A stretch of DNA of 64,000 bases, taken from Macrotis lagotis (Eukaryota; Chordata; Mammalia; Peramelemorphia; Peramelidae). Position 1 is the stretch's first letter. Every line of letters starts with the position of its first letter. The stretch is taken from positions 251,664,518 to 251,728,517 of the forward strand of contig NC_133658.1 of NCBI RefSeq assembly GCF_037893015.1, in the 5' to 3' direction. Shown piece by piece: positions 12,536-23,549 of this stretch. The position numbers and the translations under genes were made by a program. Under the pieces are notes generated by a model. It searched no databases and was not told the DNA's origin. It saw only the letters and a list, made by a program, of their open reading frames with translations.

Positions 12536-12583
12536 TAATAAATAAATAATAATAATAACAAATAATAAATAATAATAAATAAA
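12536..12583. repeat. (AAT)n microsatellite
   Basis: AAT/AATA units inside the L1 copy. Confidence 0.85.
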
Positions 12584-13164
12584 CTTTTCCCCTTTTTTTA
12601 AAAATCTCTTTGGGATACAGACCTAGTAGTAACATTGCTGGGTCAAAGGATATTATACAGAGATGTATAGCCCTTTGGACATAGTTCCAAATTTCTCTAC
12701 AGAATGTTTGAATTAGTTTACCACCAGTACATTAGTGTCCCAGTTTTCCCATATCTGCTCCAGCACTAATCATTTTCCTTTTTTTGATATATTAGCCAAT
12801 CTGATGGTTGTGAGATAGTAACTCAGAAAAACTTTCCCCCTTTTTTTGACCTGGGGTGTTCATAGAGTTCATTAGAACTGAAAGGACACACTAGTTAGGG
12901 TCAGAGGAACTAGGTTTGGAATGAGAGACTCTGTGATGAAATTTTAGCCCTATACATTATTACTTGTGTGACATTTGGTGAGACATTTATCCAATTTGGA
13001 CTTCTGAGGGGGATAGTGAAATGCTAAGGTCTCTTCTAGTTCTAGATCTCTAAGCTGGGTAGAAGGGCTCTCAGTGATAATCAAGTCCAAGCCCCTCTAC
13101 AGAGGAAGAAATTCGGATCTTGACTGGAAAGTAACTTGCTGATATTATTTACTGAGTTAGATAT

Positions 13165-13545
13165 CCAAAGAGCATTTGAGTAAGGTGACTGTCTTACTCT
13201 TCCAGAATCATCAAAGTCCAGTGACAAGACAAAAATTAGGATGACTGAGTAAAATGGATGACCTTATCATCTTGAAAGTCTAAGCAAATTCTAATTACTC
13301 CACACAACCTGCTTCAGTCACCTTCATGACCTTTGGAACAAATTGTTCTCATCCATTCATTCCATTAGGGAAAATCTTCACAACTTGGATTATCTGTCCC
13401 CCTCCCGGTTTGAAACCTGTTGGTTACCCTCAAATTGGTTTAGTCCATCTGTTGAGGTGTTTACCAGAGGTGAATTTCTTCCTTCAACAATTCATAAACC
13501 CTTGTACCCAGGTCTTAGCAGCCACAGTCATTTGACTAGGGAACT
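13165..13545 (-). mobile_element. Dispersed 0.4-0.5 kb repeat, RTE-associated family (copy 1)
   Basis: The reverse complement aligns by eye with 16650-17045 and 14700-15215. Shared landmarks are CCTGCTTCAGTCACCTTCAT, TTGAGGGTAA-type and GGTTTCAAACC-type blocks. I do not recognise a named family; the other copies end in an RTE-like tail. Confidence 0.5.
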
Positions 13546-13574
13546 AGTACAGATATTTACTTTTTCTTTGTCTT

Positions 13575-14548
13575 TGTTTTTAAAAAAAATTATTTATTTT
13601 TCTAACTATATGCAAAGATAGTTTTCAATATTCATTTTTTGCAAGATTTTGAGTTCCACATTTTTCTTCCTCCTTTTCCTCCCACCCCTCTTCCCTTGAT
13701 GAGGTTATACATGTATAACTATGTTATACATATTTCACATTAATCATGTTATGAAAGAAGAATTAGAACAAAAGGGGAAAAAGCACAAAAAATAAAAATA
13801 TATAAAGTATAATAAAAATTCTAAAAAAAGGAAAATAGCATGTTTTGGTCTGCATTCAGATCCCATAGTTCTTTCTCTGAATATGGATGACATTTTACAT
13901 CAGAAGCTGAGGATAACTGTTTATCATAATTAATCATCACAAAATGTTTCTGTCAATTTGTACAATGTTCTCCTGTTTCTACTCACTTCATCATCAGTTT
14001 TTGTAAGTCCAGGTTTTTCTGAAATCTTCCCATTCATGATTTCTTACAGAACAATAGTACTCCCTCACATTCATATACCACAATTTGTTTTACCCATTCC
14101 TCAGTTGATGGGCATTCCCTCAATTTCGAATTCTTCGCCACTTCAAAAAACTGCTATAAATATTTTTGAATATGTAGCTCTTTTTTATGAACTCTTTGGG
14201 ATACAGGTCTAGGAGTGGTGTTGTTGAAACTCAAGGTATGCACAGTTTTATGCCCTTTGGGCATAATTTCAAATTGCTCTCCAGAATGATTGGATCAGTT
14301 TACCACTGTTCCACCAACGTGCATTAGTGTCTCAGTTTTCCCACATTCTCTCCAACATTGATAATTTTTCTATTTTTATATTGGCCAATCTGATAGGTTG
14401 TTTTAATTTGTGTTTCTCTAATCAATAATGATTTAGAGTATTTTTTCATATGACTATAGTTAACTTTAATTTCTTAATTTGAAAACAGCCTGTTCTTATT
14501 CTTTGACCATTTATCAATTGGGGAATGATTTTTAGTAAATCTTTGTTT
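13575..14548 (-). mobile_element. L1 LINE 3' end with ORF2 C-terminal remnants
   Basis: A reverse L1 3' region of the second 3' UTR type (GTTTTCAATATTCATTTTTT, then GATTTTGAGTTCCAC), followed by the ORF2 C-terminal nucleotides (TTGATGGGCATTCCC, GGGATACAGGTCTAGGAG, CCTTTGGGCATAATTTC) and extending further 5' (ACCATTTATCAATTGGGG). Reading frames are broken. Confidence 0.85.
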
Positions 14549-14551
14549 TCT

Positions 14552-14697
14552 TCAGGTTTTTGCAAGGCAAATGGGGTTAAGTGGCTTGCCCAAGGCCACA
14601 CAGTTAGGTAATTATTAAGTGTCTGAGGCCGGATTTGAACCCAGGTACTCCTGACTCCAGGGCCAGTGCTCTATCCACTGTACCACCTAGCCACTCC
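14552..14697 (-). mobile_element. Short tRNA-derived SINE
   Basis: Full reverse copy directly after the L1 fragment, from TTCAGGTTTTTGCAAGG to CCACCTAGCCACTCC. Confidence 0.85.
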
Positions 14698-14699
14698 TA

Positions 14700-15215
14700 A
14701 ATGACTCATTTTTGCAATACTTTTAGTTTTACAAAAAGCCCTCCAACCACAGCCCTGGGAGATAGGTAATAAGGTAAATAATATTAATTTTAATATTGCT
14801 TCAGTGCTTTCAGGGTATACAACAGGCTTTATATACATTGTGTACTCTGATATGGGATGTATAGTATATGTCCACAAGCATGTGAAGACTTTATTCTTCC
14901 AGCAGAATAGGCAGATGAGAGCAATTTGATCCAAAGTCCATGAAAGTGATTGATGCAGGCACTGTGGAGTTCTTACAGATTGGTCAGACAATGAAGATGC
15001 CAAGGTCATCCACAGCATCCTGGGTCATCACTAGGCATGTTGACTTTTATCTTGATACTGAACTTTGATGACTCTTGAAAACAGAGTGAGGTTGATGACT
15101 TAGTGCATCTCTGCATCCCTTAAATCCAATTCAAGGCCAAGTCAAGATATCACCCTGTGATATCCCCTGTTCCTCTTCTAAACAAAAGATAAACAGTAAT
15201 AATCATAATAGCCAC
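14700..15215 (+). mobile_element. Dispersed 0.4-0.5 kb repeat, RTE-associated family (copy 2)
   Basis: Shares with 16650-17045 the blocks GCAGGCACTGTGGAGTTCTT, CCACAGCATCCTGGGTCATC and GAGTGAGGTTGATGAC. It ends with GTGATATCCCCTGTTCCTC and an AAT-rich tail, which resembles the RTE LINE 3' end. Confidence 0.5.
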
Positions 15216-15285
15216 CTGACATGCAACTGAAACCCAGAGAGGTTAAGTAATTTGTCCTAAAACCCCTAATTAATAAATGTTAGGG

Positions 15286-15434
15286 GGGTGGCTAGGTGGA
15301 GTAGTGGATAGAGCACTGGCCCTGGAGTCAGGAGAACCTGGGTTCAAATCTGGTCTCAGACACTCAATAATTACCTAGCTGTGTGGCCTTGGGCAAGCTA
15401 CTTAACCCCATTTGCCTTGCAAATCCTAAAAAAA
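15286..15434 (+). mobile_element. Short tRNA-derived SINE inserted in a MIR-like element
   Basis: Full plus copy with A- and B-box-like regions (GGATAGAGCACTGG, GGTTCAAATCT) and an A-rich tail. It is flanked by AAATGTTAGGG at 15275-15285 and 15435-15445. The surrounding 15215-15500 is a reverse MIR-like element that it splits. Confidence 0.85.
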
Positions 15435-15499
15435 AAATGTTAGGGCCAGGATTTGAACTTAGAGATCTTGCTAACTTGTCCAGAGCCCTACCCTAGTAG

Positions 15500-16649
15500 T
15501 TCTCAAACTTTTTGGGTATCCACTTATTTCTAATTCTTTGCTACAACAAGGGGTGAATCTTTGTAGCAAGTCTGTCTAATCACCCATGGTCTCTTTCCAG
15601 TCAATATTCAAGTTAGCCTTTTCTTATTGTCTTCTTGAAGTCTCATAATTTAGATTTTTTTTTTCTTCTTCTCATCCATTCACTCATGACCACATATCTA
15701 TTACTCTAGAAACTTAGACTGGAGGAGGCAGGATATCATGGGTTTCTCACTATTGTCCTGTGAAATAGGCATTTTTTAGAGGAGGAAACAAGTTTATAGA
15801 AAAATTCAAGACAATCATGAGGGCTATTAGTTATCTTTTTGGGGGGCTTCACTTTAGAAACTCCAAAATCAGAGTGAGGAATACAGCACTATGGACCAAA
15901 ACATGAGATTGAGCATAAAGTTCTATTTCTGCCATTTCTACCTATTGAAATCCTACTCATCCATCAATACTCAGTTCAAAAATCATCTATAAAGCCTTCC
16001 TTAATACCTCTCAAGTGAATCCTCAGACTCCCTTTGCTTATGCCCCACATTTATGGATATTCTATTCTGTATTATGGTAGATTATACACATGCCTTGTCT
16101 CTCCTCCTAATCTTGAAGTTCCTTGAAAGCAGGAAGTATGTTTTATCCTTTATTGCATCTCTCTTAGGGCTGAATGTATAGTTCTTAATAAATTATTACT
16201 AAATGGATGCAAGAGAAGATAATGGCCTTCCCAGCTTGAACTGTAATATAGTGGGTGATTTTTGACATATTTGACCTTATGAATTAGTTTCTTAGAATTT
16301 CAGTTTCCTTATCATAAAATGAGAGAATTGGACTAGATGAGCTCTAAAATTCCTTCCAGGTCAAATATTCTATATGATATATTTCAAGTCCCTATTAACA
16401 ATATTTTCTGTTTTCTATGTTCCAAATGTAACAAGACCACTCTGGTGCACTCTTCCAGAATCAAGGCAGTTTTTGCCCCTCAAAGTGCTAGGGATATACT
16501 TGGGAGTTTAGGGTGTTTCTTCATAATTTCATCAGCAAAAGCTATATTCCAGCATATTGTTAGGTGTCATTAGAGGTGTAAGATATTTGGGGAAGACTAG
16601 TACTTCTTGGGGGGACATCACCTTTGGTATCCACTTACTCAACTTCTGT
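15500..16649. other. Intergenic DNA with L3/CR1 3' end
   Basis: About 15930-16205 is the 3' end of an L3/CR1 LINE on the plus strand (AAGCCTTCCTTAATACC, CTTGAAAGCAGGAAGTATG, AATAAATTATTACTAAATGG). About 16240-16370 is plus-strand MIR-like. The remainder shows nothing I can name. Confidence 0.5.
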
Positions 16650-17045
16650 GGCTCTAAGGAACTATAGCATACACAGTGGCCACTTCTGGTAAAACATTTT
16701 GGCATAAAGGCTAAAATAGCTTGAGGGTAAATGAGGGGTCTCAAACTTGCTGGTGAATTAGAAGAGTGCCTACCCAAAACATATGAAGACTTTCCCTGGC
16801 CAAATGGACAGATGGGAAAAGTTTATATCAATAGCCATGAAGGTGACTGAAGCAGGCACTATGGAGTTCTTAGTGCTTGGTTAGACATCAAAGACACCAA
16901 AGTCATCCACTACATCCTGAGCTACCACTGAACTTCAGTGACTTTGGAAGAGAGAGTGAGACTGACTATTTCATGTAATTCTACCTCCCTTAAATCTAAT
17001 TTATAATTAAACCAAAAGACATTATCCATACCATTTTACCATCCT
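16650..17045 (+). mobile_element. Dispersed 0.4-0.5 kb repeat, RTE-associated family (copy 3)
   Basis: The longest copy of the family seen also at 13165-13545 and 14700-15215 (GGTGACTGAAGCAGGCACTA, CATCCACTACATCCTGAG, GAGAGAGTGAGACTGAC). Confidence 0.5.
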
Positions 17046-17389
17046 TACCTACCTGAAAGTCTTGTGGTGACAGGATGGTAATGATGAAGCAAGTCTAGAT
17101 ACTCTGGGAACTGACACTGAATATAGGTAGCCAAAATCATAGGGTTGCCTTCTCATTGAACTGAGAAGCAATGGGATTTGACAGTCCCTTGGGTGTCTGA
17201 ATAGTTTTTTTAAGGAATGCACTACTCATTTCCTGGCATGAGGAAAGGGCTAGAAAATGTGCCTTCAAATTTGTCTGCTTTACCCAGTTCTGACCTGCTT
17301 GCTGTGGCATCTCACCTTGTGATTGAAATGCAAAAATGTTTGTTAGGATGATTCCACTCATCATCAGTACAAGGAATATGTGCACACTT
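17046..17389. other. Intergenic DNA, no gene
   Basis: No recognisable repeat or coding exon. An 82-codon minus-strand open frame at 17385-17137 has no domain I recognise. Confidence 0.4.
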
Positions 17390-18428
17390 CTTTACATCAT
17401 AAATCCAGTAGACTTGAAAGATGAACAGTTCTTGTTACAAGAGAACTCAGAAGGTTTTACATCCAAATAGCAGCCCTGAGCAATTCAAAGCTGGCAAATG
17501 AAGGCGGGTTTACCAAAGCTGGAACTGGATACACATTTTTCTGCAGTGGCCATAGTGATGAGGATGCCATGAAACTGGCATTGGTTTTGTAATCAAATTT
17601 TATCTAGCTAATGAACTTGTATTTTTATCAAAAGGAGTGAATGAGAGACTCATGGCAATGAGATTGCCACTTGCAGGAAAGTGCCATGTTCATATGATGG
17701 AGCCAAATTGATTAGTGATAAGAACATGATCCTGGAGAGAAGAACTGAACACTTCTGTGTTCTGGATAGACCATCATCAGTGTATATATTCCTGATGTGG
17801 TGAACACTGATGAGATCAAAGAAAAATTTTATGAAGACCTGGAGATCCTCATCATCAATGTGCCAAAAGAGGTCAAGCTTGTAATTCTGGGTGACTTTAA
17901 TGCCAGACTATCAGAAATAGCAGGGAGCCATTGGGAAGAATGGAGTCAGAAACAGAAACAGCAATAGTCACTTAATACTGAAGTATTAAGTATTATGAGT
18001 CTCATGACTTCATCACCAACACTACCTTCTATTTACCTAAAGGCAATAAAGCTGGATGCACCTTTGCAACAAACATTGACATTTAATAGATTGATAGAAG
18101 AGATAGATAGGAAATATGAGCGATGAAGGTGAAGTGGTGTGCAGAGTGCTAGACCAATCACAGACTCATCCTCTCTAGGTTAAGCATTTGCATTCAACAA
18201 AAACTGGGACCCCAAGGCAAGCCAACTACTAGAAGACATAATGTTAATATATTAGAGTGCTTCTCTAAGCAGGAACGATTTGATGCCAACTTGGAGGGAA
18301 AGTTGAGCCAACACTTGGCTTGGGCTTGGCAACAGTGGAGTAGAAAAGGAATGTACAACTTTCAGAGAGCTGGTATATAATATTGCATGTACTCATCTGG
18401 GCTAGAACACTGGCAAACATCAATATTG

Positions 18429-18628
18429 TTTTAAAAGAAGGTTTTGGGTTTTTTTTTTTGGCTTTTAGGTTTTTGTAAGGCAATGGGGTTAAGTGGCTTG
18501 CCCAAGGCCACACGGCTAGGTAATTATTAAGTGTCTGAGACCGGATTTGAACCCAGGTACTCCTGACTCCAGGGCCGGTGCTTTATCCACTGTGCCACTT
18601 AGCCACCTCCTGCCACCTAGCCGCTCCC
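18429..18628 (-). mobile_element. Short tRNA-derived SINE inside RTE
   Basis: Reverse copy flanked by CATCAATATTG at 18418-18428 and 18629-18639. The head end is partly duplicated (GCCACTTAGCCACCTCC then TGCCACCTAGCCGCTCC). Confidence 0.88.
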
Positions 18629-18765
18629 CATCAATATTGGTTTGAGGAAAAATGATGGGGAAATTCAAAAGCTGCTAAATGAAAAAGGAGAGCTCAATTT
18701 ATTAGCAGGATAGTTCATCCATCTCTGAGAAGGAAGCATTTGACTCCATCAAAAGTAAAATGAAA

Positions 18766-18915
18766 GGGATGGCTAGGTGGCGTAGTGGATAAAGCACCTG
18801 CCCTGGAGTCAGGAGTACCTGGGGTCAAATCCGGTCTCAGACACTTAATAATTACCTAGCCGTGTGGCCTTGAAGAAGCCACTTAACCCCGTTTGCCTTG
18901 CAAAAAAAACCTAGG
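18766..18915 (+). mobile_element. Short tRNA-derived SINE inside RTE
   Basis: Full plus copy (GGCTAGGTGGCGTAGTGG to GCAAAAAAAACCTAGG) in opposite orientation to the SINE 140 bases upstream. Confidence 0.88.
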
Positions 18916-21167
18916 AAAAAATAAAGTGAAATTCAAACTTAGTGAAATGCAGCATTCTTGGTTCAATAAGAAGGCAGATGAAATTCAGGTTTATGTTGAT
19001 AGTAACAATCTAAAATACTTTTATGATGTCCTAAGGGCTATTAATAGACTAAAGACCTATGTTATATCTCACCTATTCAGTACTGACGGAGGCACATTGA
19101 TTAGTGATAAGGACATGATCCTGGAGAGATGGACCAAATACTTCCAAGTATTCTCAACAGACCATCATCAATCAGGGCTGAAGTCTTTGTATATCTCAGA
19201 TTGAAGTTAATCCTTCTCTAGTCAAACTTCTAACTAAAGAAGAGCTTTGAAGATTGTTAGACTCTTCTTGTGTGACAAAGCACTTGATGCTTATTCTATT
19301 TCAACTGAGATTTACAAGACAAGGAGTCCATTGGTCATATAAAAACTGGAAGAAATTGTTGAGGTCATATGGTAAGAGCTGGTTATCCCCTAGGAGTTCA
19401 AGGACACCTTCATTGTCCATCTCTATAAAGGAAAGGGAAATAGGAAATAGGCAATCACAGATTTCTCTCTTAGTTATTGTTGCCAAGATTCTTGCTAGAG
19501 TATTCCTTAATAGGTGATCCTTCACCTGGAAGATTATTATCTATCTAAGAGCCCATGTGACTTCAGAAAGGTCCGAAGAATGGTTGATATGGTCCTTGCT
19601 TCTCAACAACTCCAGGAAAAATGCCAGGAGCAGAACAGGGGACTGTATACCACATTTGTTGATCTGATCAAGGCCTTTGACATTGTCAGTAATGAGGGCT
19701 TGTGGAAAATTATGGCAAAACTTGATTTCTCAGAAAAATTCATTAGTATTTTATGTCAGTTTCAAGATGGCATATTTTCATTAGTTCTAGATAGTGGATA
19801 ATGCTGTTAAACTTTCCCAGTGACCAGTAAAATGAAGCAGGACTGTGTGCTTGTTTCCATGTTTTTTGACATGATATTTTGATGATATCATTGACATGAT
19901 ATTTTCATGAAAACAGCATCAAAGACAGCTTTTGGACTTATGGTAAATCATTTAACTTGAAAAAGCTACAAGCCAAGATTAAAGTAGAGGGAGAATTGGT
20001 ACATGATTTTTTGTTTGCTGATGATTGTGCACTCTCTGAGGCTGAGATGCAACACATAGTGGATCAGTTCTCTTTTGCTTGTGCTAATTTTGGTCTAACA
20101 ACAAGAAAACAGAGATTCTCTATCAGCCAGCACCACACCATCCCATACATGGAACCATCGGTTTTAGCAAGTGGAGAGATTTTTGAATGCTATCGCTAAG
20201 TTCTCTTATCTTGGCAGTATACTTTCCAGTATACTTTCTTAGATGAAGAAGTTGTCACTTGCATTGTCAGAACTTTAGTTTAGGAGGCTCTGAAGGAAAA
20301 TATGGGAGAGAGGATGTCTTAAACTTCCTACTTAACAATTGTGCTGACCTCATTGCTATAGGCCTACAAAACCTGGACAATCCACCAACACCATGACAGG
20401 AAACTGAATCACTTCCATTTGAATTGTCATGAAAAGATTCTGAAGATCACCCAGCAAGATAAGTTACCAGACACTGTTGTCCTTTTTCAAGCTGAATTGC
20501 CAAACATTCAAACCCTACTCCACAGAGCGCAATTCCAATGGGCTGTCACATTGTTTGAATGCCAAACATACAATTACCTAAAAGATTATTTTACAGAAAA
20601 CTCATACAAGGCAAGTTCTCACATGCAAGTGATATAAGAACACTCTCAAGAACTCTCTGAAGATCTATGGAATTAATTGTGAGCCATGGAAGGCACTGGC
20701 ACAGGACTACCCAGCAAGGCATGCCTGAATCAAGGAAGACATTGTCTTCTAGGAGCAAAGTAGAATTTTAGTGGCTCAAAGGAAATATGAGATGTAGAAA
20801 TTTAGAAATATCTCCATCTCAAATGTTCATATAGATTATATATGCCTGACCTGTAGTAGAATCTCCTGAGCTCATATTGATCTGACCAGCCATATCTGGA
20901 TACTCTATATTTTGATCCCCAACAGAGTGATATCATTTTGGTCCTCTTTGAGAATAAAGGAAAATAACCAACTTCCAGTGATTAGTTCCCTGGTTCTATT
21001 TTGCCATTTAACACCAATTAACTTTAACAGGGAATATTTGCTTTGAAGATATAAGAACAAAGTACAAACTTTCCCCCACTCCTTGGGACAACACTCAGAT
21101 CAGTTCCAACATAATATTGGTCCCATTAGTTCATGTATAAAGGTGGCATAGCTGCCAGATGAATTTT

Positions 21168-21314
21168 TTTTTAATTTTTCAAGGCAATGGGGTTAAGTGG
21201 CTTGCCCAAGGCCATATGGCTAGGTAATTATCAAAGTATCTGAGGTTGGATTTGAACCCAGGTACTCCTGATTCCAAGGCTGGTGCTCTATTCACTGCAC
21301 CACCTAGCTGCCCC
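21168..21314 (-). mobile_element. Short tRNA-derived SINE
   Basis: Reverse copy bounded by near-identical GCCAGATGAATT (about 21153) and GTCAGATGAATT (about 21317) target repeats. Confidence 0.87.
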
Positions 21315-21771
21315 TTGTCAGATGAATTCTTGCCTTAACTACATTGAGCTGGGTTCTAAAAGTCATTTTTTTGCTCCTTGATACTGTGCTGACTTCAAAA
21401 GTAGACTCTAGAATTATAGGATGCTGAATCTTCCTACCCTTCTTTTGAAAATCTTATCCTTTTATCCTTTCTCCCAAATATGCAAAGAACAAAGGCCAAG
21501 GACTGAGGCCTATTTCTCATGGGGTCACATATTGACCTTGGTGAAGGGCCTAAGGTTTCTCTTTTACAATAGTGTCTCTCACCAGAAGTCAAAAGTGAAG
21601 TGGTCCCACACAGAGTATTAGAAAGGCCTGAGGCAAGAGAGCAGGCCAAAGATGAATCAGAAGTTTTGAATGCTTCTGCTGCCAATCAAAAAGAGCCTCC
21701 CATTCAGTTTCCATAGTTGTAGCCTATTAGAACAAGTTAACAGATTATCTTCTCTTGCTTCTCAGAATCTT

Positions 21772-21917
21772 TTTTTTTTTTATTTAAGGCAATGGGGTTA
21801 AGTGACTTCACCAAAGTTACATAGTTAGGCAATTATTAAGTGTCTGAGGCTGGGTTTGAACTGAGGTACTTCTGACTCCAGGGCTGGTGCTCTATCCACT
21901 GTGCCATCTAGCTGCCC
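21772..21917 (-). mobile_element. Short tRNA-derived SINE
   Basis: Reverse copy flanked by CTTCTCAGAATCTT and CTTCCCAGAATCTT. Confidence 0.87.
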
Positions 21918-21990
21918 CACTTCCCAGAATCTTTGAAAAACATTTCCACTTCACAGCATCACAGTTCTTCTGGAAGCAGGTTCCCCAGCT

Positions 21991-21993
<3 letters not shown>

Positions 21994-22042
<49 letters not shown>
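21994..22042. repeat. (CA)n microsatellite
   Basis: About 24 uninterrupted CA units. Confidence 0.97.
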
Positions 22043-22045
<3 letters not shown>

Positions 22046-22084
22046 ACCCAAGACACTCTGCAATAAACCTGACTCATTTTACAT

Positions 22085-22340
22085 GCAGCTTCCCAGCTCT
22101 AATACTCTATGTTCTAAGAGCCCTTCCCTTAGCTGAAATTTTGCATTCTAAGCTCCTTTCTGGTTCTGACATGTTCTATGGCCCCTCAGAACTCTGAAAC
22201 TTGATGTTCTAAGCCTAAGACTTCTCTCTGGTCTGAAATTTTATATTCTAGGAACACTTTCTGCTTTGACATTTTATGTTGTTTTAAGGTTTCCTTCTGA
22301 TATGACATCTCTTGTATTAAGTTCCTTTTCAGCTTTGTGA
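22085..22340 (+). repeat. Degenerate ~32-bp tandem repeat of a MIR-like tail
   Basis: About eight degenerate units of the type TTCyAGCTCTGACATTyTAT followed by GTTCTAAGs. Related arrays occur at 25490-25575, 27530-27830 and 44640-44750. Confidence 0.6.
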
Positions 22341-22964
22341 TTCCAAAAAAATGACTTCCCATCCCTTTACCCAGTATAAAACCTTCTGTTACAAGGTAAA
22401 GTATGATTTAATATCATTCATCTTCATTCTTTGCCAATTCTCTGACCTTTCTAGAAGCACCTCACGTGGCATTTGTTATTGGAAGCTGAATAAAATACTT
22501 TGGGTTGTGTTCTAGTTCATACACTTTGGCATACACATAAACATACACCTACACACACACACACACACACACATTCATTCTTTGAGGCATGCTTCACAAC
22601 AGGTACATGGGAGCTCTCTCAGGGAGCTCAACAGTAGCACTTGCTTCATCATGGTCTCTAACTATCGAGCAGGAGTTGAGATCACTGCAAGCTAAGTAAA
22701 CCCTGGTGCCAAGGACCTTAACTGTTTGCTGGTAGAGAGGGTAAAGAACTAAAGGTTTCTTTTTCACAGCTTCCTCACAGGGACAGGAAGCCAAAGGAAC
22801 ATGGGTGTTGGAACACTTGCTGGGTAAGATTTAGTTTATTGAACATTGAAGGAATTTTAAGGAGCAAAAGTAATTTGAACAACTTTGCAGTTCAGGTTTG
22901 GGGATGCTCAGAAATGGTCTTTTTAAGAAGTAAATGTTTGTTGCAGGCCTTTAGGTTGCATTTT
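22341..22964. other. Intergenic DNA with (CA)n at 22550-22572
   Basis: A CA microsatellite at 22550-22572; otherwise no recognisable gene or repeat. Confidence 0.5.
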
Positions 22965-23039
22965 GCTTTTTCTTTTTTAAATAGTATTTAATTTTTTTCC
23001 CATTTACAGGTAAAGACAATTTTCAACATTCATTTTTTT

Positions 23040-23160
23040 GGTAAAATTAACATTTTATTGGATAGCAAACTATCATAAAGAAGGAGTGGCAGGATGGCAT
23101 TATAATTTAATGGTCCCAGTTGTCTAGACTTCCTGCAGCTACTTCCAGGATAGTCTTTAC
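23040..23160 (-). pseudogene. 3' end of an unidentified processed mRNA, fused to L1
   Basis: On the minus strand, codons from about 23166 to 23107 read KKVKTILEVAAGSLDNWDH and then a TAA stop. A 3' UTR of about 66 bases follows, with AATAAA about 15 bases before a short A run at the target duplication. That is the layout of a polyadenylated mRNA end. I cannot identify the parent protein, and a 17-19 codon match could be chance; the poly(A) signal placement and flanking duplication are the stronger evidence. Confidence 0.5.
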
Positions 23161-23549
23161 TTTCTTTTTTTTATTTAATTTTTATTAAAGATATTATTTG
23201 AGTTTTACAATCCCCCCCCCCATCTTACTTCCCTCCCCCCACTCCCTCATGGAAAGCAATCTGTCAGTCTTTACTTTGTTTCCATGTTGTACCTTGATCC
23301 AAATTGGGTGTGATGAGAGAGAAATCATATCCTTAGAGAAGAGACAAGAATTCTAAGAGGTAACAAGATCAGACAATAATATATCTGTTTTTTTCTAAAT
23401 TAAAGGGAATAGTCCTTGAACTTTGTTCAAACTCCACATCTCCTTATCTGGATACAGATGGCACTCTCCTTTGAAGACAGCCCAAAATTGCTGGAATGAG
23501 TGAGTCCTTCAAGGTTGATCATCACTCCCATGTTGCTGTTAGGGTATAA
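23161..23549 (-). mobile_element. 5'-truncated L1 3' end within nested insertion
   Basis: Near-identical by eye to the corresponding part of 2460-2850 (GATATTATTTGAGTTTTACA, TGGAAAGCAATCTGTCAG, GATCCAAATTGGGTGTGATG), but truncated at TGTTGCTGTTAGGGTATAA. It lacks the ORF2 C-terminus. Confidence 0.85.

Larger units (their letters stand above)
11795..12840 (-). mobile_element. L1 LINE 3' end, interrupted by a SINE
   Basis: The marsupial L1 3' region appears in reverse: an A-rich end near 11800, 3' UTR pieces (AGCAATCAGATTTAGG), then the ORF2 C-terminal nucleotides (GTCATTCCCCAAATG, GCTGGGTCAAAGGATA, CATAGTTCCAAATTTCTCTA). A short SINE at 12249-12391 splits it, and an (AAT)n tract has expanded at 12536-12583. 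Confidence 0.8.
17390..20970 (+). mobile_element. RTE-clade (BovB-like) LINE, near full-length but decayed
   Basis: The element can be followed domain by domain through broken frames. AP-endonuclease remnants start near 17450 (IQIAALSNSKLANEG, then TGYTFFCSGHS) and include the GDFNAR motif at 17889-17906. Reverse transcriptase remnants include DFRKVRRMVDMVLASQQLQE at 19560-19617, TFVDLIKAFD at 19650-19682, KQDCVL near 19830 and the catalytic FADDCAL at 20013-20033, followed by EMQHIVDQFS. These are hallmarks of the RTE clade rather than L1 or CR1. The 3' end is near 20965 (GATATCATTTTGGTCCTC then GAGAATAAAGGAAAATAACC). Two short SINEs interrupt it. Many stops and frame changes make it inactive. 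Confidence 0.85.

Noticed and set aside
19514..20199. Open frames with TFVDLIKAFD and FADDCAL as an active reverse transcriptase or domesticated gene
   Set aside because: Frames are broken by stops and shifts along the whole 3.5 kb RTE element and two SINEs interrupt it.
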